In this document: positions 23,054-33,339 of the stretch, in pieces
Position numbering within the stretch: position 1 is the stretch's first letter
Layout of the letters: each line of letters opens with the position of its first letter
Source of the DNA: an uncultured Prevotella sp.
Lineage (GTDB): Bacteria; Bacteroidota; Bacteroidia; Bacteroidales; Bacteroidaceae
DNA length: 64,000 bases
Direction: 5' to 3'
Assembly (NCBI RefSeq): GCF_946407605.1
Contig: NZ_CAMJOS010000007.1
Coordinates: 44,800 to 108,799 of the forward strand
Position numbers and translations under genes: made by a program
The notes under the pieces: model-generated
Databases searched by the model: none
Told to the model about the DNA's origin: nothing
The model's input: only the letters and a program-made list of their open reading frames with translations

Positions 23054-25219
23054 TTACTCTTTGTCGAGCAGAATCTTCATCATCTCGATAGCAGAGTAGG
23101 GGATGCGGGTACCAGGGCCGAAGATGCAAGCCACACCAGCCTTATAGAGGAAGTCGTAGTCCTGGGCGGGAATCACGCCACCAGCGGTGACCATGATGTC
23201 GGGACGTCCCAGCTTCTTCAGTTCCTCGATGAGCTGTGGAATAAGCGTCTTGTGACCAGCAGCCAGAGAAGAAGCACCTACGATGTGAACATCGTTCTCA
23301 ACAGCCTCGCGAGCAGCCTCGGCTGGAGTCTGGAACAGCGGTCCCATATCTACGTCGAAACCGCAGTCAGCATAACCCGTTGCTACAACCTTTGCACCAC
23401 GGTCGTGACCATCCTGTCCCATCTTGGCGATGAAGATACGAGGACGGCGACCTTCCTTCTCAGCGAACTCATCAGTCAGCTTACATGCCAACTCAAAGTC
23501 CTTATCGTTCTTAGATTCTGAACTATACACGCCTGAAATTGTTCTGATTACTGCTTTATAACGACCTACGATCTCCTCGCAGGCATCTGAAATCTCACCA
23601 AGAGTACAACGCAGCTGAGCGGCCTTTACAGCCAAGTCGAGCAGGTTGTTCTTGCTCTTACGACCTTCCTTGAAGTCGCGAACGCACTCTGTGATAGCCT
23701 TGAGAGCTTCCTTACAAGCGGCCTCATCGCGAGCTGCACGAACCTCCTTCAAGCACTCCTCCTGCTGCTTACGTACAGCGGTATTGTCGACCTCGAGGAT
23801 ATCGATAGGATCCTCGTGATCCAAGCGATACTTGTTGATACCAACGATGGTCTGTGAGCCTGAGTCGATACGAGCCTGAGTGCGGGCTGCAGCCTCCTCG
23901 ATACGCATCTTTGGCAGACCAGTCTCGATGGCCTTGGCCATACCGCCAAGCTTCTCAATCTCCTGAATGTGCTCCCAAGCCTTGTGAACCAGCTCGTTAG
24001 TGAGTGTCTCAACATAGTACGAACCAGCCCATGGGTCGATCTGCTTGCACACCTTAGTCTCATTCTGGATGTAGATCTGAGTGTTACGAGCGATACGGGC
24101 AGAGAAGTCGGTAGGCAGAGCGATAGCCTCATCAAGTGCATTGGTGTGCAGCGACTGGGTGTGACCCAATACAGCAGCCATAGCCTCAATACAGGTACGA
24201 CCTACGTTATTGAATGGATCCTGCTCGGTAAGACTCCAACCAGAAGTCTGCGAGTGGGTACGCAGAGCCAAAGACTTAGGATTCTTAGCGCCGAAACTCT
24301 TAACAATCTTAGCCCACAGCAGTCGACCAGCACGCATCTTAGCAATCTCCATGAAGTGATTCATACCGATAGCCCAGAAGAACGAGAGTCGTGGAGCGAA
24401 AGCATCAACATCGATACCAGCATTAACACCAGTACGCAGGTAGTCCATACCATCAGCGAGAGTGTAAGCCAGCTCGATATCAGCTGTAGCGCCTGCCTCC
24501 TGCATGTGATAACCAGAGATAGAGATGCTGTTGAACTTAGGCATCTTCTGTGAGGTATACTCGAAGATATCAGCGATAATCTTCATTGAGAATGCAGGGG
24601 GATAGATATAGGTGTTACGCACCATGAACTCCTTCAGGATATCGTTCTGGATGGTTCCAGCCATTTCTTCTAATTGAGCGCCCTGCTCCAGACCTGCTAC
24701 GATGTAGAATGCCAGGATAGGCAGCACGGCACCGTTCATGGTCATAGAAACCGACATCTTATTCAAGGGGATACCGCTGAAGAGCACCTTCATGTTCTCC
24801 TCGTTACAGATTGATACACCAGCCTTACCTACATCGCCCACCACACGGGGGTTGTCGGGGTCGTAACCACGGTGCGTCGGCAGGTCGAAGGCTACAGAAA
24901 GGCCCTTCTGACCAGAAGCGAGGTTACGGCGATAGAATGCATTCGACTCCTCGGCAGTAGAGAATCCGGCATACTGACGGATAGTCCACGGGCGGAACGG
25001 ATACATCATACTGTACGGACCACGCAAATAGGGAGGGATACCGGCTGTGAAGTCGAGGTGCTCCATACCTTCGAGGTCTTCTTTCGTGTAGACAGGACGA
25101 ACATCGATGTGCTCGGGGGTCTTCCAGTTGGCCTCAATACCATTATCTTTAATCCACTTGGCACCATCCTGAGCCTTGATGCCTGCATAGATATCAATAT
25201 CTTTAAACTGTTTACGCAT
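23054..25219 (-). CDS. mutB: Methylmalonyl-CoA mutase, large (catalytic) subunit
   Basis: This 721-residue subunit binds adenosylcobalamin and interconverts succinyl-CoA and methylmalonyl-CoA on the route to propionate. [20 protein letters not shown] is the substrate-binding start of the TIM barrel, and [19 protein letters not shown] is typical of the core. The C-terminal B12 domain has GQDGHDRG, with the cobalt-ligand His near residue 605, and [12 protein letters not shown]. It is transcribed after mutA, 19 bases apart. The position next to a cobalamin locus suits an enzyme that needs the cofactor. Confidence 0.96.
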   Translation of the reverse strand: MRKQFKDIDIYAGIKAQDGAKWIKDNGIEANWKTPEHIDVRPVYTKEDLEGMEHLDFTAGIPPYLRGPYSMMYPFRPWTIRQYAGFSTAEESNAFYRRNLASGQKGLSVAFDLPTHRGYDPDNPRVVGDVGKAGVSICNEENMKVLFSGIPLNKMSVSMTMNGAVLPILAFYIVAGLEQGAQLEEMAGTIQNDILKEFMVRNTYIYPPAFSMKIIADIFEYTSQKMPKFNSISISGYHMQEAGATADIELAYTLADGMDYLRTGVNAGIDVDAFAPRLSFFWAIGMNHFMEIAKMRAGRLLWAKIVKSFGAKNPKSLALRTHSQTSGWSLTEQDPFNNVGRTCIEAMAAVLGHTQSLHTNALDEAIALPTDFSARIARNTQIYIQNETKVCKQIDPWAGSYYVETLTNELVHKAWEHIQEIEKLGGMAKAIETGLPKMRIEEAAARTQARIDSGSQTIVGINKYRLDHEDPIDILEVDNTAVRKQQEECLKEVRAARDEAACKEALKAITECVRDFKEGRKSKNNLLDLAVKAAQLRCTLGEISDACEEIVGRYKAVIRTISGVYSSESKNDKDFELACKLTDEFAEKEGRRPRIFIAKMGQDGHDRGAKVVATGYADCGFDVDMGPLFQTPAEAAREAVENDVHIVGASSLAAGHKTLIPQLIEELKKLGRPDIMVTAGGVIPAQDYDFLYKAGVACIFGPGTRIPYSAIEMMKILLDKE

Positions 25220-25238
25220 AATTCAAGTCTCCTATTCT

Positions 25239-27095
25239 TTAAATACCAAGTTTCTGATTATATTCTTTCAAAGTCTCGAGCACGTTGCACTTAACGTGAA
25301 CAAAGTTCTCGATGCCAGCGGCCTTCAGGTCTTCCATGCAAGCTGGTGCACCTGCTACTACGAACATCGCACGACCATTCAAGTACTTAAAGGCTGGGAT
25401 AGCATACTCGGCATACTCATCGTCGCTAGAGCAGATAACCACAATATCGGCCTTAGCCTCTAAAGCGGCATCAACACCTTCTTCAACGGTCTTGAATCCA
25501 AGGTTATCAATCACCTTATAACCAGCACAAGCCAGGAAGTTGCACGAGAACTGTGCACGAGCCTGACGCATGGCCAGGTTACCAATGGTCAGCATGAAGG
25601 CCACAGGCACCTTCTTGGCCTTCTCCGTCGTCAGACGCAGGGTCTCGAAGTCAGAAGCCATGCGGCTGATCTTGAGGGCGGGGACGTCGGCGTCGCCAGC
25701 GTGGGTTGCGACACAGTCGCAACATACTGGCTCCTTACCCTCGCTCTTCTCGGTGAAGTTGGGGAACTGGTTGGTGCCCAGCAGGAACTCCTTACGCTTG
25801 GCAGCATCACCATGACGTTTGTCGTTGGTGGCGTTGATGTCGGCCTGGACGGTACCAGCCTTCACAGCAGCGAGGAATCCGCCCTCGTCCTCAATCTTAA
25901 GGAACAACTTCCAAGCCTCCTGTGCCAGCGCGTTGGTGAGGTGCTCGATATAGTAAGAACCAGCACCTGGGTCGACGATACGGTCGAAGTGACTCTCCTC
26001 CTTGATAATCAGCTGCTGGTTGCGTGCAATACGCTCGCTGAAGTCTGTCGGCTTCTCATAGGGCGCATCGAACGGCGTGACCACCATGGAGTGAACACCA
26101 CCCAGGGCGGCACTCATAGCCTCGGTCTGTGAGCGCAGCAGGTTGACGTAAGAGTCGAATACTGTTTGATTATAGGTAGACGTAGAGGCGTTGATGATCA
26201 TCTTGCAGGCGCAGTCGCACTTGGGCTCGTACTGCTTCACAATCTGTGCCCACAGCATGCGGCAGGCGCGGAACTTGGCAATCTCCATGAAGTAGTTCTC
26301 AGAGATGCCCATGTAGAACTTAATCTTCTTGGCAGCAAGATCGGCATCGATACCAGCATCGGTAAGCTGCTGCAGGTATTCATTACCCCAGGCCAGGGCG
26401 TAACCCATTTCCTGTACGATATAGGCGCCTGCATTGTTCAGCAGGTCGCTGTGAACCATAACACAACGCAGGTTGGGATAGTCTTTCAGCTTCTCCACGA
26501 GTTTCGGCATGTTGGGCAGCAGGAACGTGGAGTCCTTGCCCTTCATCAGCATACGCTCGATGGGGTCGAAGCCTACACCACCGACAATCTTCTCCTTGTC
26601 GTAGCCCTTCTTTTCGAAATAGGCCACCAGCAGGTCGGCCAGTTCGAGGGTATGGCGCATACAGGCACGATAACTCACCTCGACACAATCGAGGCAGATG
26701 TCCTTCAACAGGGCGTCGATATACTCGGCGTTGACCTCATCGTGTCCCAGCTTGAAGCCGATGCTGTCGACACCCTTCATCAGGATGTCCAGCGCCTTTT
26801 TGTTGGCAGCTACAGGGTCGCCGCCTACCACGATGTTTTGGCGGACATACCACTCGTTAGAGTCCTTCTTGTTGCCACGAACGAACGGGAATTCGCCTGG
26901 CAGAGCGTCAGGTGTCTTCATGTCAGCCAGGTCTTCGCGACGATAGAAGGGCTGTACGTTAAAACCTTCATTTGTTCTCCACACGAGTTTCTTCTGGAAG
27001 TCGGCACCTTTCAGGTCCACTTCAATCTTGTCCAACCATTCCTGTTTGGTTGGCGCTGTAAACTCGGTAAAGAGTTTTTCTTTGTTGTTTGACAT
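25239..27095 (-). CDS. mutA: Methylmalonyl-CoA mutase, small subunit
   Basis: The 618-residue non-catalytic partner of MutB. It shares the mutase barrel (FVRGNKKDSNEWYVRQNIVVGG, GVGFDPIERMLMKG, RIARNQQLIIKEE) and has a B12-domain-like C-terminus, but lacks the DxHxxG cobalt-ligand motif, as is usual for this subunit. A -7 box at 27139-27146 starts the two-gene transcript, which ends at the hairpin at 23003-23034. No epimerase, carboxylase or MeaB-type chaperone gene is adjacent. Confidence 0.95.
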   Translation of the reverse strand: MSNNKEKLFTEFTAPTKQEWLDKIEVDLKGADFQKKLVWRTNEGFNVQPFYRREDLADMKTPDALPGEFPFVRGNKKDSNEWYVRQNIVVGGDPVAANKKALDILMKGVDSIGFKLGHDEVNAEYIDALLKDICLDCVEVSYRACMRHTLELADLLVAYFEKKGYDKEKIVGGVGFDPIERMLMKGKDSTFLLPNMPKLVEKLKDYPNLRCVMVHSDLLNNAGAYIVQEMGYALAWGNEYLQQLTDAGIDADLAAKKIKFYMGISENYFMEIAKFRACRMLWAQIVKQYEPKCDCACKMIINASTSTYNQTVFDSYVNLLRSQTEAMSAALGGVHSMVVTPFDAPYEKPTDFSERIARNQQLIIKEESHFDRIVDPGAGSYYIEHLTNALAQEAWKLFLKIEDEGGFLAAVKAGTVQADINATNDKRHGDAAKRKEFLLGTNQFPNFTEKSEGKEPVCCDCVATHAGDADVPALKISRMASDFETLRLTTEKAKKVPVAFMLTIGNLAMRQARAQFSCNFLACAGYKVIDNLGFKTVEEGVDAALEAKADIVVICSSDDEYAEYAIPAFKYLNGRAMFVVAGAPACMEDLKAAGIENFVHVKCNVLETLKEYNQKLGI

Positions 27096-27138
27096 AGTTA
27101 ATAATGTATTATTATAAAAAGTTTTTAGTTCGAGACCG

Positions 27139-27146
27139 CAAAGATA
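27139..27146 (-). promoter_or_regulatory. -7 box of mutA-mutB
   Basis: The minus strand reads TATCTTTG, leaving a leader of about 40 bases that is AT-rich and shows no riboswitch. Confidence 0.55.
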
Positions 27147-27181
27147 AGCAAAAAATCTGTTTACTGCAAGAATATTTGCAA

Positions 27182-28255
27182 TTATTTCATTTTCTGTATC
27201 TTCATCTGGTATTTATTGCCCGAATATTCGATGCGCATCACCCTCAGAATATCATCATCGTGGGGTGATAATGACAACGCCACATGACCCATGGTGAGAC
27301 GCAGATTAATCTCGACACAGGGGTGCAGACCACCCTCGGTAATCATCATGTCGACCCCGAAAGGACCCTCGTAGCGACCAGTGAGGATAGGGGAGAGTAG
27401 ATGGCAAATCTTTTCTTTTATGACATTAATTAAATCTATTGATATATAACGACTTATCGTTTCTAGTTTAGCGTTCTCTGTGGCCAATATATTACCGATG
27501 TAAGCACCATTGGCAGTATGGAAAAGTGAGAGGCCTTCGTAGCGAATCTCGCCCTCAGCAGTACAGGTGAATTCCATGCCGAAATCCTTTACCTTGTTGT
27601 AATATGGCTCCACCATGACCGACCCTTGTGCTGCCAGCAGGTTCTTCAGCCAACCAGCCTGCATCTGCAGGGGCGTATGTTGCACGTCGAGGAAGCGCAA
27701 GCCTCTTCCGCTTGACGACCACGGGGCTTTCATGATGACACGTCCATAGCAGTTCAGCAGACCTTCTACCTCGTCAGGCGTTGTGCATTCAAAGGCTTCG
27801 CCAATGGTGCCGTCTGTTTGCAGTTGTGGCAGCAGCATGGCCGAGGTACGTCGATGAGAAAGGTTGCGGATATCGTCGAGTTGCTGGTCAGAGGGCATTA
27901 GTTCTTGAGCAATGCCGATTCTATTCAGTCGGGCTTTCAGTGCCCTGTCCCAGCCCCAAGGCATCACACTGGTAGTCTGCTGAAGGCATGCTGATGGCTT
28001 ATACGGCACAAACTGGTAGCTTGGTCGGCTCGCACTTCTGCCGAGTTGTCGTGTTATTGCTTGCAGGAACTTCTTACCCTCATATTGTGCCAGTTCCACG
28101 TCATCGACCAGGATGCAGTCACCTTCCTCGGCCCACACCTCTGGCAGGAATCCTAAGTCATGACGCAGTTGCCTGCCTGCATGGGGAGCTGTGAAATTGC
28201 TGAGGTTTGATGCCAGTGCAATGTCGTGTTCTGGGTTAAAAATATGCAAATTCAT
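27182..28255 (-). CDS. ATP-grasp-like conserved protein of unknown role
   Basis: A 357-residue cytoplasmic protein. The second half looks like an ATP-grasp fold: RVIMKAPWSSSGRGLRFL resembles the nucleotide-binding loop, MVEPYYNKVKDFGMEF the next strand, and GPFGVDMMI followed by CVEINLRLTMGH the metal-binding Glu/Asn end. ATP-grasp enzymes join a carboxylate to an amine or thiol, but the substrate here is unknown. The N-terminus (MNLHIFNPEHDIALASNLSNFTAP) is one I associate with uncharacterised Bacteroidales proteins. It is a single gene with its own promoter and diverges from hppA. Confidence 0.65.
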   Translation of the reverse strand: MNLHIFNPEHDIALASNLSNFTAPHAGRQLRHDLGFLPEVWAEEGDCILVDDVELAQYEGKKFLQAITRQLGRSASRPSYQFVPYKPSACLQQTTSVMPWGWDRALKARLNRIGIAQELMPSDQQLDDIRNLSHRRTSAMLLPQLQTDGTIGEAFECTTPDEVEGLLNCYGRVIMKAPWSSSGRGLRFLDVQHTPLQMQAGWLKNLLAAQGSVMVEPYYNKVKDFGMEFTCTAEGEIRYEGLSLFHTANGAYIGNILATENAKLETISRYISIDLINVIKEKICHLLSPILTGRYEGPFGVDMMITEGGLHPCVEINLRLTMGHVALSLSPHDDDILRVMRIEYSGNKYQMKIQKMK

Positions 28256-28278
28256 TTCATTTTATAATTAATATGGTG

Positions 28279-28286
28279 CAAAGTTA
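28279..28286 (-). promoter_or_regulatory. -7 box of the ATP-grasp-like gene
   Basis: The minus strand reads TAACTTTG, 23 bases before the ATG. It faces away from the hppA promoter. Confidence 0.5.
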
Positions 28287-28329
28287 CAAAAAAATAGGGT
28301 TTTATGTTCATCATTTAAGAATTATTTCG

Positions 28330-28337
28330 TAAATTTG
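28330..28337 (+). promoter_or_regulatory. -7 box of hppA
   Basis: TAAATTTG, with a leader of about 36 bases to the hppA ATG. No other -7 box is seen before the 30595 gene, so transcripts may continue into the signalling/NRPS operon. Confidence 0.55.
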
Positions 28338-28379
28338 CGCTCGAAAACAAACAAAACTTTTAATTTTTTAAAAAACAAT

Positions 28380-30563
28380 ATGACCATTCCATTTGAATTT
28401 TGGCTCGTTCCAGTAGCCTCAGTCGTAGCCCTGAGCATGGCTTTTCTGTTCTTCCGTAGCATGATGCAAGCCGATGAAGGCACACCCAGAATGCGAGAAA
28501 TTGCAGGGCATGTGCGTCGTGGCGCAATGGCATACCTGAAGCAGCAGTACAAGGTCGTGCTCATCGTGTTTGTCGTTCTTGCCATTATCTTCTCGATTAT
28601 GGCCTATGGCTTTGGCGTACAGAACCCCTGGGTGCCAGGTGCCTTCCTCACAGGAGGATTCTTCAGTGGACTGGCTGGTTTCTTTGGTATGAAGACGGCC
28701 ACCTATGCCTCAGCCCGTACTGCCAATGCGGCCCGTCAGAGCCTGGATGGTGGCTTGAAGATAGCCTTCCGCTCTGGTGCTGTGATGGGTCTCACCGTCG
28801 TAGGCCTGGGTCTTCTCGATATTGCTGTGTGGTTCCTAGTCTTGAATGCTTTCGATCCCGATGGACTCATCTCCATCACCACCACTATGCTGACCTTTGG
28901 TATGGGTGCTTCCACACAGGCACTCTTTGCCCGTGTGGGTGGTGGTATCTACACCAAGGCAGCCGACGTAGGTGCCGACATCGTAGGTAAGGTGGAAGCC
29001 GACATCCCTGAGGACGACCCCCGCAACCCTGCTACCATTGCCGATAATGTTGGTGACAACGTAGGCGACGTGGCTGGTATGGGTGCTGACCTCTATGAGA
29101 GCTATTGCGGTTCTATCCTGTCGACAGCTGCCCTGGGTGCTGTGGCCTTTGCCGCTTCAGGCGAGATGCAGCTCAAGGCCGTCATCGCTCCTATGCTGAT
29201 TGCTGCTGTAGGTGTGTTCCTCAGCATCTTGGGTATCTACCTCGTCCGCACCAAGGAAGGTGCCACGATGAAAGACTTGCTTCGCTCGCTGTCCTTGGGT
29301 ACTAATGTGTCGGCTTTGTTCATCGCAGCCGCCACCTTTGGCATCCTCTATCTGTTGCAGATTGATAACTGGCTGGGACTCTCGTTCTCAGTCATCACAG
29401 GTCTGGCTGCTGGTGTCATCATCGGACAGGCCACAGAATACTATACCTCGCATTCCTATAAGCCCACACAGAAAATCTCTGAGGCTGGTCTCACAGGTTC
29501 TGCTACCGTGATTATCAAGGGTATCGGCACAGGTATGATGTCGACTTGCATCCCTGTGGTCACCATTGGTGTGGCCATCATGCTGAGTTACCTCTGTGCC
29601 AACGGCTTTGTGATGGATATGAATGCCGCAGCCCTCTCTCAAGGACTCTATGGCATTGGTATCGCTGCCGTGGGTATGCTTTCTACGCTGGGCATCACGC
29701 TGGCTACTGACGCCTATGGACCTATTGCCGACAATGCTGGCGGTAATGCCGAGATGAGTGAGCTGGGTGAGGAGGTTCGTCATCGTACTGATGCCCTCGA
29801 CGCCCTGGGCAACACTACTGCTGCCACTGGTAAGGGCTTTGCCATTGGCTCTGCCGCCCTCACCGCCCTGGCACTGCTGGCTTCTTATATAGAAGAGGTG
29901 AAGATTGCGATGCACCGTTCTGGTGACTTTATCGTGAATCTGGCAGGACAGCAGATTGATGCGATGAATGCCACCATTCCTGATTTCATGAACTATTTCC
30001 AGGTGAACCTGATGAACCCCCGCGTTCTGGTGGGAGCCTTTATTGGTGCTATGGCTGCCTTCCTGTTCTGCGGACTCACCATGGAGGCCGTAGGTCGTGC
30101 TGCTCAGAAGATGGTGGAAGAGGTGCGTCGTCAGTTCCGTGAGATCAAGGGTATCCTTGAAGGAACGGGCACTCCCGACTATGGCTCTTGCGTAGAGATC
30201 TCTACCCGTGCTGCCCAGCACGAGATGGTGGTTCCCTCGCTGCTTGCCATCGCTATCCCCATTATTGTAGGCTGTGTGCTCGGCATTGCCGGTGTGCTGG
30301 GTCTCTTGGTGGGCGGACTGGCATGTGGCTTCACGTTAGCTGTCTTTATGGCTAATGCCGGAGGTGCCTGGGACAATGCCAAGAAGATGGTTGAGGAAGG
30401 TCACTTTGGCGGCAAGGGCTCGTTTGCCCATAAGGCTACTATCGTAGGCGACACCGTAGGCGACCCCTTCAAGGATACCAGTGGTCCGAGTCTGAACATC
30501 CTTATCAAGCTCATGTCAATGGTCAGCATCGTGATGGCTGGTCTGACGGTGCTCTGTTCATAA
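28380..30563 (+). CDS. hppA: Membrane ion-translocating pyrophosphatase
   Basis: A 727-residue integral membrane pump that splits pyrophosphate and moves H+ or Na+. All family signatures are present: [37 protein letters not shown] and [19 protein letters not shown], with about 16 membrane segments. The [10 protein letters not shown] segment carries Ala where K+-independent enzymes have Lys, which points to the K+-dependent group. H+ versus Na+ cannot be decided here. The ATG at 28380 follows an A-rich run; the open frame upstream contains the promoter and is not coding. It ends 31 bases before the receiver-phosphatase gene, with no terminator visible between. Confidence 0.95.
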   Translation: MTIPFEFWLVPVASVVALSMAFLFFRSMMQADEGTPRMREIAGHVRRGAMAYLKQQYKVVLIVFVVLAIIFSIMAYGFGVQNPWVPGAFLTGGFFSGLAGFFGMKTATYASARTANAARQSLDGGLKIAFRSGAVMGLTVVGLGLLDIAVWFLVLNAFDPDGLISITTTMLTFGMGASTQALFARVGGGIYTKAADVGADIVGKVEADIPEDDPRNPATIADNVGDNVGDVAGMGADLYESYCGSILSTAALGAVAFAASGEMQLKAVIAPMLIAAVGVFLSILGIYLVRTKEGATMKDLLRSLSLGTNVSALFIAAATFGILYLLQIDNWLGLSFSVITGLAAGVIIGQATEYYTSHSYKPTQKISEAGLTGSATVIIKGIGTGMMSTCIPVVTIGVAIMLSYLCANGFVMDMNAAALSQGLYGIGIAAVGMLSTLGITLATDAYGPIADNAGGNAEMSELGEEVRHRTDALDALGNTTAATGKGFAIGSAALTALALLASYIEEVKIAMHRSGDFIVNLAGQQIDAMNATIPDFMNYFQVNLMNPRVLVGAFIGAMAAFLFCGLTMEAVGRAAQKMVEEVRRQFREIKGILEGTGTPDYGSCVEISTRAAQHEMVVPSLLAIAIPIIVGCVLGIAGVLGLLVGGLACGFTLAVFMANAGGAWDNAKKMVEEGHFGGKGSFAHKATIVGDTVGDPFKDTSGPSLNILIKLMSMVSIVMAGLTVLCS

Positions 30564-30594
30564 TAACAAGAAATAACTACTAAATCACATTTAT

Positions 30595-31758
30595 ATGCCA
30601 ACAAAGATTCTTAGTGTCGATGATGAGAACGATCTCGAGTTGCTCTTGACACAATACTTTAGAAGAAAGATCCGTAAGGGAGAGTATGAGTTCTATTTCG
30701 CACATAACGGTGTGGAAGCGCTGACCATGATGTTGCAGCACAAGGACATCGACATCATCCTCAGTGATATCAACATGCCTGAGATGGACGGACTGACCCT
30801 GCTGACGAAAATCAACGAGATGCAGAACCCTGCCCTGAAGTGCATCATGGTATCGGCTTATGGCGATATGGGTAACATCCGACAGGCTATGAACAATGGC
30901 GCCTTTGACTTCGCCACAAAGCCTATCGACCTCGATGACCTGAGTGTTACCATTGAGAAGGCTATTGAGCAGATTAACTACATCAAGCAGTCGCAACAGG
31001 AGCACACCCAGCTGGAGTCGCTGAAGACCGACCTCGCTGTGGCTGGCGAGATACAGCAGGCCATCCTGCCTCGTGTGTTCCCGCCATTCCCAGAGTTTGA
31101 TGATATTCTCGACGTGGCTGCCTCGATGACTCCAGCCAAGGATGTGGGTGGTGACTTCTACGACTTCTTCCGTATCGATGAAGACCGCATAGGCTTCGTG
31201 ATGGCCGACGTTAGCGGCAAGGGTGTTCCTGCTGCTATCTTCATGGCTGTCAGCCGTACCCTCATCCGTGCCATCGGCATGCAGGGAAATGCGCCTGAAG
31301 ACACCATTACCCGTTCCAACGACCTGCTCTGTAAGGAGTCGGTCAACTGTATGTTCGTCACCGTGTTCTATGCCATCTATAACACCAAGATTGGCGAGGT
31401 GGTGTACTGTAATGCAGGCCACAACTCTCCTTACCTGATTCATGCCAATGGACAGGTGGAGGCGCTGCCTACCAGCACCAACTGTATGATTGGTGCCATT
31501 GAGGGCCTTAGCTTCAACGCTGGCTCCCTTCAGATGGAGAAGGGCGACATGCTGGTGACGTATACCGACGGTGTGAACGAGGCTGTCAACAATAGCTTTG
31601 AAGAATTTGGAGACCCACGCCTGGAGGAGGCATTGAACCAGTTGAGTGGCAAGACCTGCCACGAGACTGTTGACGGTCTGCTTAGCAGCGTGAAGACTTT
31701 CGTCGATGGCGCTCCTCAGAGCGATGATATCACCATATTATCCTTTAAACGTAAGTAA
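30595..31758 (+). CDS. Receiver-SpoIIE/RsbU-type PP2C phosphatase
   Basis: A 387-residue cytoplasmic signalling protein. Residues 1-125 are a CheY-like receiver with the acidic pair at D9/D10, phospho-acceptor D58 (IILSDINMP), and a Lys at ATKPID. A short helix ([22 protein letters not shown]) leads to a PP2C-type SpoIIE domain from about 165, with [25 protein letters not shown] and a final TDGVNEA/SDDITIL pair supplying metal-binding acids. Such proteins dephosphorylate STAS anti-anti-sigma factors in partner switching. It opens the operon that ends with an RsbW-like ATPase fused to a MATE pump. No STAS gene is in the window. Confidence 0.9.
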   Translation: MPTKILSVDDENDLELLLTQYFRRKIRKGEYEFYFAHNGVEALTMMLQHKDIDIILSDINMPEMDGLTLLTKINEMQNPALKCIMVSAYGDMGNIRQAMNNGAFDFATKPIDLDDLSVTIEKAIEQINYIKQSQQEHTQLESLKTDLAVAGEIQQAILPRVFPPFPEFDDILDVAASMTPAKDVGGDFYDFFRIDEDRIGFVMADVSGKGVPAAIFMAVSRTLIRAIGMQGNAPEDTITRSNDLLCKESVNCMFVTVFYAIYNTKIGEVVYCNAGHNSPYLIHANGQVEALPTSTNCMIGAIEGLSFNAGSLQMEKGDMLVTYTDGVNEAVNNSFEEFGDPRLEEALNQLSGKTCHETVDGLLSSVKTFVDGAPQSDDITILSFKRK

Positions 31759-31764
31759 TAGGTT

Positions 31765-33339
31765 TTGAAAGAACAGGTTAGGAATAATTTGCTGTGGGGA
31801 CTTGCCTGTGTCGTTCTTGGGGCAGGATGTCTTGCGGGCTTTGGCTTTTACTATTCGCAGTTGGAAAAGACAGAGTCGTTGGAACAGCAGCTGGCCGAAT
31901 TGGGCCAGAAAGAGAAACAGTCTGTGATTGTCCAGCACATCAGCACACAGATGGAGGAGATTGCCCGTGAACAGCAGATTATCAGCGATGAGCGGCGCAA
32001 GGAAGCTGAGGAGCAGACCATCGTAGCTAACGAGATGCGAATGCAGGCTGAGCAGGAGCAGCAGAGGGCCCATCAAGCCGAGTTGGCAGCCCGAGAGTCA
32101 GAGCGTAAGGCTGTGGAGGCTTCTGATGTGGCAGAGACACAGCGTCAGCTGGCTGTGCAGCGTCAGCAGGAAGCCGAATACTCTCGTAGTGTGGCTGACA
32201 CGCTGAGTTATATAGCCTTGGCACGAAGTCTTGGTGCCCAGGCTGTCAACCAGCAGAACACAGGCAACCGCGAGTTGGCAGCTCTTCTGTCCTATGCCTC
32301 CTATCTCTTCACCAAGCGTTATAATGGCGATGTCTATAACCCCGCCATCTATGAGGCGCTTGCGCTGACCAGTGAGAACAACGTACAATGGTCGGTTGGT
32401 AGAGGCACCATCACGCAGAGTCTGAAGGTTCCTAATACCAACAATATCCTTGCCCTCTCAAACTATGGTGAGATAACCTATAACGAATTCAAGGACGGCC
32501 GTCATCATACGCGTACTATCTATGCTAACAGTAAGTATGACTTCCGTGATATCATTGTCCGTGATGACACCTATTATATTATAAGCTATACGGGCCATCT
32601 GTTGAAAGTCAAGGGTAATGATATACAGGAGGTTTTCTTGGAAGGAGTTAGCCATCCCTTCAGACTATTCAGCAAGGTTGACAATCAGTTGATTGTGACG
32701 GCAGAGAGAAATATGCTTCTCATTGACGCCAATACGCTGAAGGTGATAAAGACCCTGCCGCTGAACTTCGAGTGCAGAATTGCTGGTAATGATGCCTCCC
32801 ATATCTATCTGTTTGGTGTCAAGGGAGGTATGTATAGCGTTGATTTCCAACTGAGTAAGGTAACATCCGAGAAGCTGCCGTTCAGTCAGCCCGTCACTTC
32901 CTGTAACTTTAATACCGATAAGGGCGACAAGGCTTTCGGCACCAGTGATGGTACCATCTATTATTTCGAACCTTCAGGACAGATGCATCGACTAGTGGGC
33001 CACCGCTCCAGGATTTCAAGAGTGAGATTCGAGAACGACCTGCTTTTCTCAACCAGCTACGATGGTACGGTGAAGTTCTGGAATACCAGTTACGATAAGA
33101 TTGAGCCCATCACGGTGATGAACACCAACCAGTGGATAGGCACCTTCACCGTCTCTAAAGACAAAGAGCATATATGGACAGGCGACCAGAACGGTAACCT
33201 GAACTATACCACCATTTCTGTGGAGCTGATGGCAGACAAGGTGCTTGCCAACCTGAAACGTAACTTCACTCAAGAGGAATGGGAGTACTATATTGGTAAC
33301 CAGATACCCTTCGAGACGTTTATAAACAAAGGCAAATGA
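31765..33339 (+). CDS. Membrane-anchored coiled-coil protein with WD40-like propeller
   Basis: A 524-residue protein with no ATG near the 5' end. The TTG at 31765 gives MKEQVRNNLLWGLACVVLGAG, whose hydrophobic run (about 11-28) is a membrane anchor. Residues about 35-165 are a long Glu/Gln/Arg-rich coiled coil, and the remainder shows repeated strands ending in WD40-like phrases such as HRSRISRVRFENDLLFSTSYDGTVKFW. The anchor and coil suit a scaffold or signal sensor. It starts six bases after the phosphatase gene and overlaps the sensor-kinase gene by four (ATGA), so it is a fixed part of this system. Its exact function is not recognisable. Confidence 0.7.
   Translation: MKEQVRNNLLWGLACVVLGAGCLAGFGFYYSQLEKTESLEQQLAELGQKEKQSVIVQHISTQMEEIAREQQIISDERRKEAEEQTIVANEMRMQAEQEQQRAHQAELAARESERKAVEASDVAETQRQLAVQRQQEAEYSRSVADTLSYIALARSLGAQAVNQQNTGNRELAALLSYASYLFTKRYNGDVYNPAIYEALALTSENNVQWSVGRGTITQSLKVPNTNNILALSNYGEITYNEFKDGRHHTRTIYANSKYDFRDIIVRDDTYYIISYTGHLLKVKGNDIQEVFLEGVSHPFRLFSKVDNQLIVTAERNMLLIDANTLKVIKTLPLNFECRIAGNDASHIYLFGVKGGMYSVDFQLSKVTSEKLPFSQPVTSCNFNTDKGDKAFGTSDGTIYYFEPSGQMHRLVGHRSRISRVRFENDLLFSTSYDGTVKFWNTSYDKIEPITVMNTNQWIGTFTVSKDKEHIWTGDQNGNLNYTTISVELMADKVLANLKRNFTQEEWEYYIGNQIPFETFINKGK

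Noticed and set aside
26166..27092. 308-codon open frame opposite mutA
   Set aside because: Complement of conserved mutase sequence; no independent start signal.
30580..31662. 360-codon leftward open frame opposite the receiver-SpoIIE gene
   Set aside because: The rightward frame has complete receiver and phosphatase motifs; the leftward frame is its shadow.
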